From positions 1 through 12,240 of the forward strand of contig JACRGN010000224.1 of assembly GCA_016234205.1 (NCBI GenBank): a stretch of 12,240 nt of DNA, given 5' to 3'. Of the stretch, positions 1-5,554 are shown in pieces (position 1 is the stretch's first letter; the number at the start of each line of letters is the position of its first letter). This DNA is from Nitrospinota bacterium (GTDB lineage: Bacteria > Nitrospinota > Nitrospinia > UBA9942). The notes below the pieces were generated by a model that saw only the letters and a program-made list of their open reading frames with translations, ran no database searches and was not told the DNA's origin. A program made the position numbers and the translations under genes.

Positions 1-390
1 AGAAAAAGAGAGGAAGAAGATTACAGTATCCCGCTGACATCCCTGATTGATGTAGTTTTTCTGCTATTGATATTCTTCATGGTATCCACTGTATTCATAG
101 ATTTTAGCCGTAAGATAGACATAGAACTGCCTGAGTCAAAGACCTCTGATTCTTCAACAAATATAAAGAATATTGAAATAGATATGGATCTGAATAATAA
201 GATTTATCTGAACGGAGAGGCGATTATAGAAGAGGAACTTGAATCAAAGTTAGTAAAGATTTCCAGTGAAAATGGGAATAAGACTGTTATTATAAGGGCA
301 GACAAGAGATTGAATTATGGCAGTGTGATTAAGGTTATGGGTATATGCAAGGGTGCAAAACTAAGGGATATCGGTGTTACAGTAAAATAG
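1..390 (+). CDS. ExbD/TolR family protein, 3' part (5' end outside window)
   Basis: Inner-membrane protein of the ExbBD/TolQR type, which couples the proton gradient to outer-membrane work (TonB-dependent uptake or Tol-Pal envelope maintenance). The frame is open from base 1, giving 129 visible residues and no start codon, so the gene begins upstream; only the short cytoplasmic N-terminus is probably missing. The family signature is visible at residues 11-26 (PLTSLIDVVFLLLIFF), including the conserved membrane Asp (D17 of the visible part) that carries protons. A periplasmic domain follows with the usual ending, in which a YGSVIKVMG-like stretch leads to a short final strand (DIGVTVK). The partner ExbB/TolQ gene would be expected just upstream, outside the window. 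The stop lies 2 bp from the stop of the convergent Crp/Fnr gene. ExbD and TolR cannot be told apart from this fragment. Confidence 0.93.
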   Translation, partial: RKREEEDYSIPLTSLIDVVFLLLIFFMVSTVFIDFSRKIDIELPESKTSDSSTNIKNIEIDMDLNNKIYLNGEAIIEEELESKLVKISSENGNKTVIIRADKRLNYGSVIKVMGICKGAKLRDIGVTVK

Positions 391-392
391 TC

Positions 393-1067
393 TTATTCTT
401 CATTTACCATCTTTTCCAATACGGACAGTTTTTTTATCCATATCTTCCCCCTCTTTGATGAAACCAATCCTTTCCTTTCAAATCTGCTCAATACCCTTAT
501 GGATGTCTCTACTGTAGTCCCAATCATATCAGCCAATTCCTGTCTTGTTATAGAAATTGGATCTTCTGAATTTGATGACTGTTCTTTGAATAGTTTTAAA
601 AGTGCCTTTGTAATTCTCACATCTACCTTTTCAACAGCCATTGTCTGCATAATTTCATGGGCTGATACAAGCCTTTTACCCATTGTCTTTGCAATAGATG
701 AAATTACACCTGGAAATTTCTTTTCTAATTCATAAAAATTACTCTTTGATAATTTTAGTATTCTTGCCGGCTCTCCTGCAATTGCAGATGCTGGAAAGGT
801 ATCCCCTGATAGGAGGGCAACTGTGCCGAATATCTCGCCATGTGGAATAATATCTATAATTACATCTTTACCTGAAGGTGAATGTTTGATTATCTTTACC
901 CTTCCATGATAGACAATATACAGCCAGTCACACTTCTCCCCTTCATAAAATATATATTCATCTTTATCGTAGTTATCCTCCATAAACATCCTTGAAATAT
1001 TCTCTATCTCATGCGAGGGGATATTTTTAAATATTGGCAGGCTTTTTAAAAACGAGTTTTTATCCAT
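393..1067 (-). CDS. Crp/Fnr family transcriptional regulator
   Basis: A 224-aa DNA-binding regulator of usual family length. Residues about 10-125 form the cyclic-nucleotide-binding-type beta barrel (GEIFG at 77-81). Residues about 145-215 form the winged helix-turn-helix (helix region about 174-203). The recognition helix has V186-E187-x3-R191, matching the E and R by which CRP and FNR contact DNA. The Arg-Ser pair that binds cAMP phosphate in CRP is replaced by Ala-Ser after GDTFP, so cAMP is unlikely to be the ligand. The only visible Cys is C46, so an FNR-type [4Fe-4S] sensor is not supported. The signal is therefore unknown. The gene is transcribed away from cobU and is convergent with the ExbD gene. 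The ATG has only a weak Shine-Dalgarno region. Family assignment is secure; the regulon is not known. Confidence 0.93.
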   Translation of the reverse strand: MDKNSFLKSLPIFKNIPSHEIENISRMFMEDNYDKDEYIFYEGEKCDWLYIVYHGRVKIIKHSPSGKDVIIDIIPHGEIFGTVALLSGDTFPASAIAGEPARILKLSKSNFYELEKKFPGVISSIAKTMGKRLVSAHEIMQTMAVEKVDVRITKALLKLFKEQSSNSEDPISITRQELADMIGTTVETSIRVLSRFERKGLVSSKRGKIWIKKLSVLEKMVNEE

Positions 1068-1123
1068 CTTTTATCAAGTTAAATTTATTTAAAAATATAC
1101 CACAAGACTCTTTCATTTTAAAT

Positions 1124-1137
1124 AATAATCTGTTATT
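1124..1137. promoter_or_regulatory. AATAA-N4-TTATT dyad, possible Crp/Fnr-type operator
   Basis: A perfect 5-4-5 dyad (AATAA, TCTG, TTATT) lies 57 bp upstream of the Crp/Fnr start, in the divergent gap with cobU. The half-site length and spacing match the Crp/Fnr operator format (FNR: TTGAT-N4-ATCAA), but the half-site differs and the region is AT-rich, so chance is a real alternative. Autoregulation is inference. Confidence 0.2.
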
Positions 1138-1160
1138 TTAAAAAAGAACAAAAGAAAAAG

Positions 1161-1283
1161 ATTAAGGAGAATGGGGGAATTGGGGAAAGAGAGAGTATAA
1201 GTTTTTTTAAAAATAATTTTAAACATATTTTCTCCATTTCTCATCACCTTTCCCTTTCTCCTTAATGGTTTTTATAATTTCCT
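1161..1283. repeat. ATTAAGGAGAA inverted-repeat element, copy 1
   Basis: An exact 11-bp inverted repeat, ATTAAGGAGAA (1161-1171) and TTCTCCTTAAT (1256-1266), encloses a purine-rich left arm, an AT-rich centre (1201-1230) and a pyrimidine-rich right arm. The same left edge (AAAAGATTAAGGAGAATGG) and a right edge of about 30 bases (CTTTCTCCTTAATGG and what follows to TTCCT) recur at 6885-7109. No open frame is inside. It occupies most of the 220-bp gap between the Crp/Fnr gene and cobU. I saw no cobalamin riboswitch core here. Confidence 0.65.
1273..1278 (+). promoter_or_regulatory. Candidate -10 box of the cob operon at the edge of the repeat
   Basis: TATAAT matches the bacterial -10 consensus and ends 9 bases before the cobU ATG. 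A transcript from it would start almost at the ATG, and no Shine-Dalgarno sequence precedes cobU, so leaderless initiation is possible. No convincing -35 hexamer is present. The hexamer lies in the conserved right flank of the repeat; the other copy reads TATAAG. Confidence 0.3.
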
Positions 1284-1287
1284 ACAC

Positions 1288-1839
1288 ATGAATAAAATTA
1301 TATTTATTACAGGCGGGGCGAGGAGCGGCAAGAGTGATTATGCCTTGAAAACTGCTGAAGGTATCGGAAATATTAGGGGCTATATAGCAACCGCAGAGGC
1401 ACTTGATGATGAAATGAGGGAGAGGATAGAGATTCATAGAAAATCAAGGGGTGATGGCTGGCATACATTAGAGGAACCGAGAAACCTATTAAATCTCTTT
1501 GAATCTCTGCAAACAAAATATGATGTCTTGATTATTGACTGCCTTACCCTATGGGTCTCAAATCTTATGGGGGATGGATTAAATGATGAGGAAATTCTTA
1601 AGATGGCAGATAATCTTTCAAAAAAAATAGATAGGCTTAAACTAAACTTTATTATTGTAACAAATGAGCTTGGGATGGGGATTGTTCCTGACAATCCTCT
1701 TGGCAGGAGGTTCAGGGATATTGCAGGAAAGGTCAATCAGATTATTGCAGCTATTTCTAATGAGGTTTATTTTATGGTGTCAGGGATACCGGTAAAGATA
1801 AAAGGGATAAGGGGCAAGGGACAAGGGGTAAGGGAATGA
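1288..1839 (+). CDS. cobU: Bifunctional adenosylcobinamide kinase / adenosylcobinamide-phosphate guanylyltransferase
   Basis: Cytoplasmic enzyme (183 aa) that phosphorylates adenosylcobinamide and transfers GMP from GTP to give adenosylcobinamide-GDP, the activated intermediate for nucleotide-loop assembly. Visible motifs are the P-loop GGARSGKS at residues 9-16, an H50-R-x2-R-G segment where the family has its guanylylated His, DCLTLWVSNL at 84-93, and the family block TNELGMGIVPDNPLGRRFRD. The ATG is the only start before the P-loop; no Shine-Dalgarno sequence is seen. The stop overlaps the cobS start by 4 bases (ATGA), indicating translational coupling. The last residues, GIRGKGQGVRE, are encoded by a G-rich direct repeat and extend past the usual end near GIPVKIK. 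This tail is probably non-functional. Confidence 0.96.
   Translation: MNKIIFITGGARSGKSDYALKTAEGIGNIRGYIATAEALDDEMRERIEIHRKSRGDGWHTLEEPRNLLNLFESLQTKYDVLIIDCLTLWVSNLMGDGLNDEEILKMADNLSKKIDRLKLNFIIVTNELGMGIVPDNPLGRRFRDIAGKVNQIIAAISNEVYFMVSGIPVKIKGIRGKGQGVRE
1806..1835 (+). repeat. Purine-rich direct repeat encoding the CobU C-terminal tail
   Basis: Three to four tandem units related to AAGGGGCAAGGGACAAGG lie at the very 3' end of cobU and encode its last 10 or so residues. The units resemble the TCAAGGGG repeats at 4266-4296. They are read through in frame up to the cobS overlap. Confidence 0.6.
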
Positions 1840-2582
1840 TGATTCTAAAAGATTTTCTTCTTTCTCTCCAGTTTCTGACAATAATTAATGTTAAGAATGA
1901 TTCACCCATAGATGAAAAAGCCTTTGGAAAGATAGCAATCCTTTTCCCATTAGTCGGTGCATTAATAGGAATATCACTTGTTGTAACCTCAAGACTCTCT
2001 TCTTCTATATTGCCGCTATCAGTATCTGATGCAACTGTCTTGATAGTCTTAATCCTTATAACAGGCGGGCTTCATGTGGATGGTTTTGCTGATACTATTG
2101 ACGGTTTTGCAGGCGGAAAGAATAAAGACGATATATTAAGAATCATGAAAGACAGCCGGATAGGAACATTTGGCGTAGTCGGGATTGTGATGCTCCTTCT
2201 TACAAAATACCTGTCTATCCAGAATCTTCAGTCTGATACAAAATACTTTGTTTTAATTATAATGCCGGTGATTGGAAGATGGTCTGTCCTGCCAATGGGC
2301 CTGTTTTTTAAATATGCAAGGATAGAGGGAGGGACGGGAAAGATATTTGCGGAATCTATCGGATTAAAAGAATTTATCATTGGGACCATTATAGTTCTAT
2401 CAATTATAATACCCTTATTAAGACTTAAGGGATTTTTGATGTTTGCAGTGACATTTATTGTTACATTGATTATTGGCAGGTATTCAAAAAGAAAGATAGA
2501 TGGTATTACAGGCGATGTGTTCGGTGCCACTATAGAGATTAATGAATTAATAACCCTTATTCTGGTATTGGTATTATTATGA
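1836..2582 (+). CDS. cobS: Adenosylcobinamide-GDP ribazoletransferase (cobalamin synthase)
   Basis: Integral membrane enzyme (248 aa) that joins adenosylcobinamide-GDP with alpha-ribazole or its 5'-phosphate to make adenosylcobalamin (phosphate), closing the nucleotide loop. The N-terminus has the family sequence FLLSLQFLTII. The diagnostic block GGLHVDGFADTIDGFAGG begins at residue 77, with the acidic residues thought to bind metal and substrate (D82, D86, D89), and is followed by ILRIMKDSRIGTFG. Several hydrophobic helices surround it, including residues about 33-52, 66-79 and the C-terminal stretch. Length is normal. The ATG overlaps the cobU stop; a second in-frame ATG follows immediately. 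The stop lies 2 bases before a three-hairpin repeat. Confidence 0.96.
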   Translation: MMILKDFLLSLQFLTIINVKNDSPIDEKAFGKIAILFPLVGALIGISLVVTSRLSSSILPLSVSDATVLIVLILITGGLHVDGFADTIDGFAGGKNKDDILRIMKDSRIGTFGVVGIVMLLLTKYLSIQNLQSDTKYFVLIIMPVIGRWSVLPMGLFFKYARIEGGTGKIFAESIGLKEFIIGTIIVLSIIIPLLRLKGFLMFAVTFIVTLIIGRYSKRKIDGITGDVFGATIEINELITLILVLVLL

Positions 2583-2584
2583 TT

Positions 2585-2641
2585 GGTGCGTTCGGGGAAC
2601 GCACCCTACAAGCATTGTAGGGCTCGTTTCCAGAACGAGCC
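2585..2641. repeat. Three consecutive perfect hairpins between cobS and cobC
   Basis: Hairpin 1 pairs GGTGCGTTC (2585-2593) with GAACGCACC (2597-2605) around GGG. Hairpin 2 pairs CTACAA (2606-2611) with TTGTAG (2615-2620) around GCA. Hairpin 3 pairs GGCTCGTT (2621-2628) with AACGAGCC (2634-2641). They abut with no spacer and fill nearly the whole cobS-cobC gap. There is no U-run, so an intrinsic terminator is not supported. It looks like an intergenic palindromic repeat unit; in mRNA it would form three stems just before the cobC start. Confidence 0.8.
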
Positions 2642-2649
2642 GTAATGTC

Positions 2650-3255
2650 ATGGAAAATAGAGCAACCAAGATATTTTTAGTCCGCCACGGTGAGGTGGCA
2701 AATGCTGATGAGAGATGCTACAACGGCCATTATGATGTTGACTTATCGGCAGATGGATTAAGACAGATGAAGGCAATTGCAGATAGATTAAAAGATATGC
2801 CTATAAAGGTTGTATATTCAAGTGATTTGCAGAGGGCAGTAAAAGGAGCAAAGGCAATTGCAGACAGTCATTTTATTGAACCAACAACCTTAAAGGAATT
2901 AAGAGAGCTAAACTATGGGATATGGGAGGGGAGAAAGCTGGACGAGATAAGAAGCCTCTATCCTGATGATGTTTTGGATAGGTATAACAATATTGAGCAT
3001 TATAGGATTAAGGGGGGAGAGACCCTATTAGAGATGAGGGAGAGGATTTTATCTGCTGTTAATTCTATTATTGACAGGCATAAAGGTGATAATGTTGTTA
3101 TAGTTTCTCATGGAGGTGTCAACCGTATAGTCCTTTTGTGGTCACTCAATATGGCTTTAAAGGATTTCTATAGACTTCAGCAAAATTACGCGGCATTAAA
3201 TATAGTAAATTTCTATGACAACGGAAGTTCAATTGTAGAGTTGATGAATGGATAA
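2650..3255 (+). CDS. cobC: Alpha-ribazole phosphatase / histidine phosphatase family protein
   Basis: A 201-aa cytoplasmic phosphatase of the phosphoglycerate-mutase-like histidine phosphatase family. RHGE at residues 12-15 gives the phosphorylated His (H13). R62, in SSDLQRAVKGA, and a Glu in LRELNYGIWEG complete the phosphate pocket. The second catalytic His is H154 in IVSHGG. The RCYNGHYDVDLSADG stretch matches cob-operon members. Position between cobS and cobO supports CobC, which removes the 5'-phosphate from alpha-ribazole-P or adenosylcobalamin-P; the motifs alone would also allow a general sugar-phosphate phosphatase. The start is 8 bases after the triple hairpin and has no Shine-Dalgarno sequence. 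The 3' end overlaps cobO by 8 bases. Confidence 0.9.
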   Translation: MENRATKIFLVRHGEVANADERCYNGHYDVDLSADGLRQMKAIADRLKDMPIKVVYSSDLQRAVKGAKAIADSHFIEPTTLKELRELNYGIWEGRKLDEIRSLYPDDVLDRYNNIEHYRIKGGETLLEMRERILSAVNSIIDRHKGDNVVIVSHGGVNRIVLLWSLNMALKDFYRLQQNYAALNIVNFYDNGSSIVELMNG

Positions 3256-3799
3256 AAAATTTAAGAAGGGTATTGTGCAGGTTTACACCGGGGACGGAAA
3301 GGGAAAGACTACTGCCGCTATAGGTCTGGCTCTAAGGGCAGTGGGACAAGGATTTAAAGTTTACATGATTCAGTTTCTGAAATCACCTAAACTATCTTCT
3401 GGCGAATTTAAGATGAAAGATGCCTTTGGAAATAATCTTAAGTTAGAAAGACTTAATACGCCATGGTGGTCATTAAAATCCTTTAAAAATGATAAGCATG
3501 TAGAGAAGATGAAGGAGTTTTTAAAAGAAGAGATGATAAAGCTAAAAAATATAATATCGTCAGGTAATTACAATCTGATTATTCTTGACGAAATTAATAT
3601 ATGCCTATTTTATGGATTGATTGATTTAAAAGAACTAATAGAAATTATAAAAAACAAGCCAAAGGATGTAGAACTCGTTTTTACAGGCAGATATGCACCA
3701 GAAGAATTAAAAGAAATTGCAGACCTTGTTACGGAAATGAAGCTAATAAAACACCCATTCTCTACAGGTCTAAAGGCGAGAAGAGGGATTGAATATTAA
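3248..3799 (+). CDS. cobO: Corrinoid (cob(I)alamin) adenosyltransferase, CobO/BtuR type
   Basis: Cytoplasmic enzyme (183 aa) that transfers the 5'-deoxyadenosyl group of ATP to Co(I) corrinoids, making the adenosylated form that CobU and CobS use and salvaging incoming corrinoids. The N-terminus has the family P-loop GDGKGKTT (residues 15-22) after GIVQVYT, followed by AAIGLALRAVGQGFKVYMIQF. Later blocks are NLIILDEIN and the ending ELVFTGRYAPEELKEIADLVTEM, then HPFSTGLKARRGIEY. Length is normal. The ATG overlaps the cobC stop, so the two are coupled. The operon holds no cobT, cbiB/cobD or cobyric acid synthase gene; these must be elsewhere if the pathway is complete. Confidence 0.95.
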   Translation: MDKKFKKGIVQVYTGDGKGKTTAAIGLALRAVGQGFKVYMIQFLKSPKLSSGEFKMKDAFGNNLKLERLNTPWWSLKSFKNDKHVEKMKEFLKEEMIKLKNIISSGNYNLIILDEINICLFYGLIDLKELIEIIKNKPKDVELVFTGRYAPEELKEIADLVTEMKLIKHPFSTGLKARRGIEY

Positions 3800-3802
3800 A
3801 TT

Positions 3803-3822
3803 TAGCCACGAATTTACACGAA
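3803..3822. repeat. Short CACGAATTTACACGAA repeat fragment
   Basis: TAGCCACGAATTTACACGAA fills most of the 34-bp gap between the convergent cobO and rubredoxin genes. The pattern (CAC-GAA/GAT-N-TTACAC) resembles the inverted repeat at 8766-8841, of which it may be a diverged half. It is too short to be certain. Confidence 0.4.
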
Positions 3823-3833
3823 AAAAAGTTATA

Positions 3834-3995
3834 CTATTCCATCTTTTTAAATTTATCCTTTCCCACCCCACAGTCAGGGCATACCCAGTCTTCCGGAAGG
3901 TCTTCAAAAGAGGTCCCCGGAGAGATATCGCCATCAGGGTCGCCATCCGCAGGATTATAAACATAACCACATACCATGCATTCCCATTTTTCCAT
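3834..3995 (-). CDS. Rubredoxin
   Basis: A 53-aa mononuclear iron electron carrier. The protein starts MEKWECMVCGYVYNPADGDP and has the two iron-binding knuckles: C6-x2-C9-G-Y-x-Y and C39-P-D-C42-G, with the family's acidic surface and central DGDISPGTSFEDLP. All four Cys ligands are present and length is standard. The ATG at 3995 follows an AAAGGAG Shine-Dalgarno sequence (4004-4010) that abuts the upstream ferritin-like gene's stop, with only 15 bp between the genes, so they form one operon. Rubredoxins feed electrons to rubrerythrins and superoxide reductases in anaerobes, which fits the neighbour. Identity is near certain; the physiological acceptor is inferred. Confidence 0.97.
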   Translation of the reverse strand: MEKWECMVCGYVYNPADGDPDGDISPGTSFEDLPEDWVCPDCGVGKDKFKKME

Positions 3996-4010
3996 TTTAT
4001 ATAACTCCTT

Positions 4011-4253
4011 TCACTTTCCCTTTTTTAATTCTTCTTCCAATTGGCTTTGAAGGTCATTCATCATCTTTTCAAGATGGTCTCTATGAAATAATTCCTGTTT
4101 TGCAAGAAACATGAACATCTCTTTTGAAGGTGCATCATCTGCTGATTTTTCTGCCAGGTCAAGATAGAACTCATAAGCCTCTAACTCTCTTGGGATGGCG
4201 ATAACAAGTGCCTCAATTTTTTTCTTTAGCTCTCTTATTTTTTCTTTTGACAT
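4011..4253 (-). CDS. Half-size ferritin-like / rubrerythrin-related protein
   Basis: An 80-aa, highly helical, charged protein. Helix 1 (about residues 3-37) carries the pattern RELEAYEFY, with candidate iron-binding Glu at 23 and 25. Helix 2 (about 42-78) carries E54-x2-H57 (QELFHRDH), the metal-binding E-x2-H signature of rubrerythrins and ferritin-like proteins. A full ferritin-like fold has four helices and two such motifs in about 140 residues. This is one half, so a di-iron site would need a homodimer. No C-terminal rubredoxin-like domain is fused; a separate rubredoxin is encoded 15 bp downstream. Peroxide reduction or iron handling is inferred. No encapsulin-targeting tail is evident at the C-terminus (LEEELKKGK). 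The start has no Shine-Dalgarno sequence and lies 13 bases from a repeat. Confidence 0.8.
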   Translation of the reverse strand: MSKEKIRELKKKIEALVIAIPRELEAYEFYLDLAEKSADDAPSKEMFMFLAKQELFHRDHLEKMMNDLQSQLEEELKKGK

Positions 4254-4265
4254 AAAAGATTCAAT

Positions 4266-4346
4266 GGGTCAAGGGGTCAAGGGGTCAAGGGGCAAGTAAA
4301 GTAAATAAACACTTGAACCCTCGAACCCTTGAATCCTTGAACCCTT
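4266..4346. repeat. TCAAGGGG / CCCTTGA inverted repeat
   Basis: A left arm of tandem GGGTCAAG-like units (4266-4296) faces a right arm of CTTGAACCC-like units (4312-4346) across an AT-rich loop. The whole gap between the DUF2231-like gene and the ferritin-like gene consists of it, and its right end abuts the stop codon at 4347-4349. The transcript could fold into a long imperfect stem. No U-run typical of a terminator follows. Confidence 0.75.
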
Positions 4347-4766
4347 TTATATAAACTTCCCTCCAAGATAACCCAGCCATGTTGCAATACCTGTAAGAGA
4401 ATACACAAGGGTTACATAAAGCCATTTATTCAATCCGACTGAATACATAATACCTCCGTCATATGAACGCCATATTACAACAATGGAGGCAAGAATTAAA
4501 AATATAATACCAAATACTACCTTATGGTCAAAAATAAAAGTTCGCCTCCCCTGAAACCTCGTTCTCCAATCATAAAAACCAGAGCCATACGCTACCGGAA
4601 TTGACATTAATCCAAATATCATTGAATAATAGCAGGCTGTCTCAAAAGATGGTTTATCAGTAATCAGGTATAGTGTTATAAGGGCTGCACTCACAGGAAA
4701 AAGGGCATTTGTAAAATGGGTAGCTATGTGATGAGTATGAACAATGAGTTTTTTTAGCGGTAACAT
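4347..4766 (-). CDS. DUF2231-like four-helix membrane protein
   Basis: A 139-aa integral membrane protein of unknown function. Hydrophobic segments lie at about residues 17-36, 43-62, 83-101 and 114-134. The pattern fits the DUF2231 type: a His-rich N-terminus (HTHHIATHFTNALFPVSAAL), a second helix ending in YGSGFYDW, and an FDHK segment before helix 3. The His residues near membrane edges would suit heme or metal binding, but this is inference. No Shine-Dalgarno sequence precedes the ATG; a TATAAT hexamer lies 8 bases upstream. It is on the same strand as, and 31 bp downstream of, the PIG-L gene. Confidence 0.65.
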   Translation of the reverse strand: MLPLKKLIVHTHHIATHFTNALFPVSAALITLYLITDKPSFETACYYSMIFGLMSIPVAYGSGFYDWRTRFQGRRTFIFDHKVVFGIIFLILASIVVIWRSYDGGIMYSVGLNKWLYVTLVYSLTGIATWLGYLGGKFI

Positions 4767-4774
4767 GACTATAT

Positions 4775-4801
4775 ATTATAGAATATAACTTTAAAATTCA
4801 A
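4775..4801 (-). promoter_or_regulatory. Candidate promoter of the DUF2231-like gene
   Basis: On the minus strand TTGAAT (4801-4796) and TATAAT (4780-4775) are separated by 15 bases, shorter than the usual 16-18. TATAAT is a perfect -10 and ends 8 bases before the ATG, so a transcript would be leaderless or nearly so. The -35 overlaps the stop codon of the PIG-L gene. AT-rich context makes chance possible. Confidence 0.3.
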
Positions 4802-5484
4802 ATTATTATTCCCTTTATACTCTCTAATCCTATCTCCTCTTTGCATAGAAACGGTTCACCATATTCCCTGCCAATTAACATACCCCAGTATTTCCCAACA
4901 TCTCTAACCCTCTGCTGCGCCCTCTCCACTCTCCCCTGCTCATGAAATTGAGACCTGTAGCAGAGGATACCCTCTATCTTTTTATCTATATGCGGACTTA
5001 TATCAATTATAAAAGTTGGTTTTACATGCATCTTCAGGTGCATACACATATAATAAAAGATCCTCTTAGGATAAAACGGCTCACCCTTCATTTCTGTCCT
5101 TGTAAGCTTTGCTGTAAATCTGGCTGCCTCGCTTAAGATAGATGCCTCTACATGGTCGGGATGGGCATCCATCCAATATGGAATAAAGAGTATCTCTGGT
5201 TTAAGTCTTCTTATAACCTCTGCAATCTTAATTCTTCCTTCAGGTGCATCTTTCAAATACCTATTGGGAAGGTCAAGTGTTACCCTTTCATCCAGAGATA
5301 ATACTTCTTTTGCATTTATACTTTCCTTAATTCTCTTTTCATGGCTTCCGACAGGGGTAGGCTCACCATCAGTAATATCAAGAATTCCGACACTTAAACC
5401 ATCAGATTTAAAATTTAATATCGCCCCTCCCATTCCAATCTCCACATCGTCAGGATGGGCGCCTATACAGAGTATGTCAAGCAT
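4798..5484 (-). CDS. PIG-L/LmbE family deacetylase (BshB1-like)
   Basis: A 228-aa zinc-dependent N-acetylglucosaminyl deacetylase-type protein. The N-terminus MLDILCIGAHPDDVEIG has the family A-H10-P-D-D13 motif, and WMDAHPDH at 104-111 supplies the third ligand, H111; D12 is the catalytic base position. FLPNRYL-like and CYRSQFHEQ segments also match the BshB1 (bacillithiol) subgroup. I chose the ATG at 5484, directly before the conserved first strand. An in-frame ATG at 5514 adds MKLATCNLKL, which is pure translation of the CAAGTTGCAAG repeat. No Shine-Dalgarno sequence is seen before either. Neighbours include a glycosyltransferase of family 2, not the GT4-type BshA, and no BshC, so bacillithiol synthesis is only one option; a sugar deacetylase for glycolipid or surface polysaccharide is another. 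Confidence 0.88.
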   Translation of the reverse strand: MLDILCIGAHPDDVEIGMGGAILNFKSDGLSVGILDITDGEPTPVGSHEKRIKESINAKEVLSLDERVTLDLPNRYLKDAPEGRIKIAEVIRRLKPEILFIPYWMDAHPDHVEASILSEAARFTAKLTRTEMKGEPFYPKRIFYYMCMHLKMHVKPTFIIDISPHIDKKIEGILCYRSQFHEQGRVERAQQRVRDVGKYWGMLIGREYGEPFLCKEEIGLESIKGIII

Positions 5485-5498
5485 AAGTTTCAAGTTGC

Positions 5499-5554
5499 AA
5501 GTTGCAAGTTTCAAGTTTCAAGACTTGCATCTTGTGTCTTGAATCTTGCAGCTT
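5499..5554. repeat. CAAGTTGCAAGTTTCAAG inverted repeat across a gene junction
   Basis: The left arm AAGTTGCAAGTTTCAAG (5499-5515) and right arm CTTGAATCTTGCAGCTT (5538-5554) are reverse complements at 15 of 17 positions. Related CAAGTTT/CAAGTTG units continue on the left to about 5485. It contains the stop codon and last 14 or so codons of the glycosyltransferase and reaches the start of the PIG-L gene. Confidence 0.75.

Noticed and set aside
1068..1287. Cobalamin riboswitch upstream of cobU
   Set aside because: No B12-box-like GCCACTG core or long structured leader is seen; the region is a repeat element plus AT-rich DNA.
2585..2641. Rho-independent terminator after cobS
   Set aside because: The stems lack a following T-run and the operon continues directly with cobC and cobO.
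5485..5520. CRISPR-like array of CAAGTTGCAAG units
   Set aside because: Units are 7-8 bases, adjacent and without unique spacers, so this is a simple tandem/inverted repeat. The same holds for 4266-4296.
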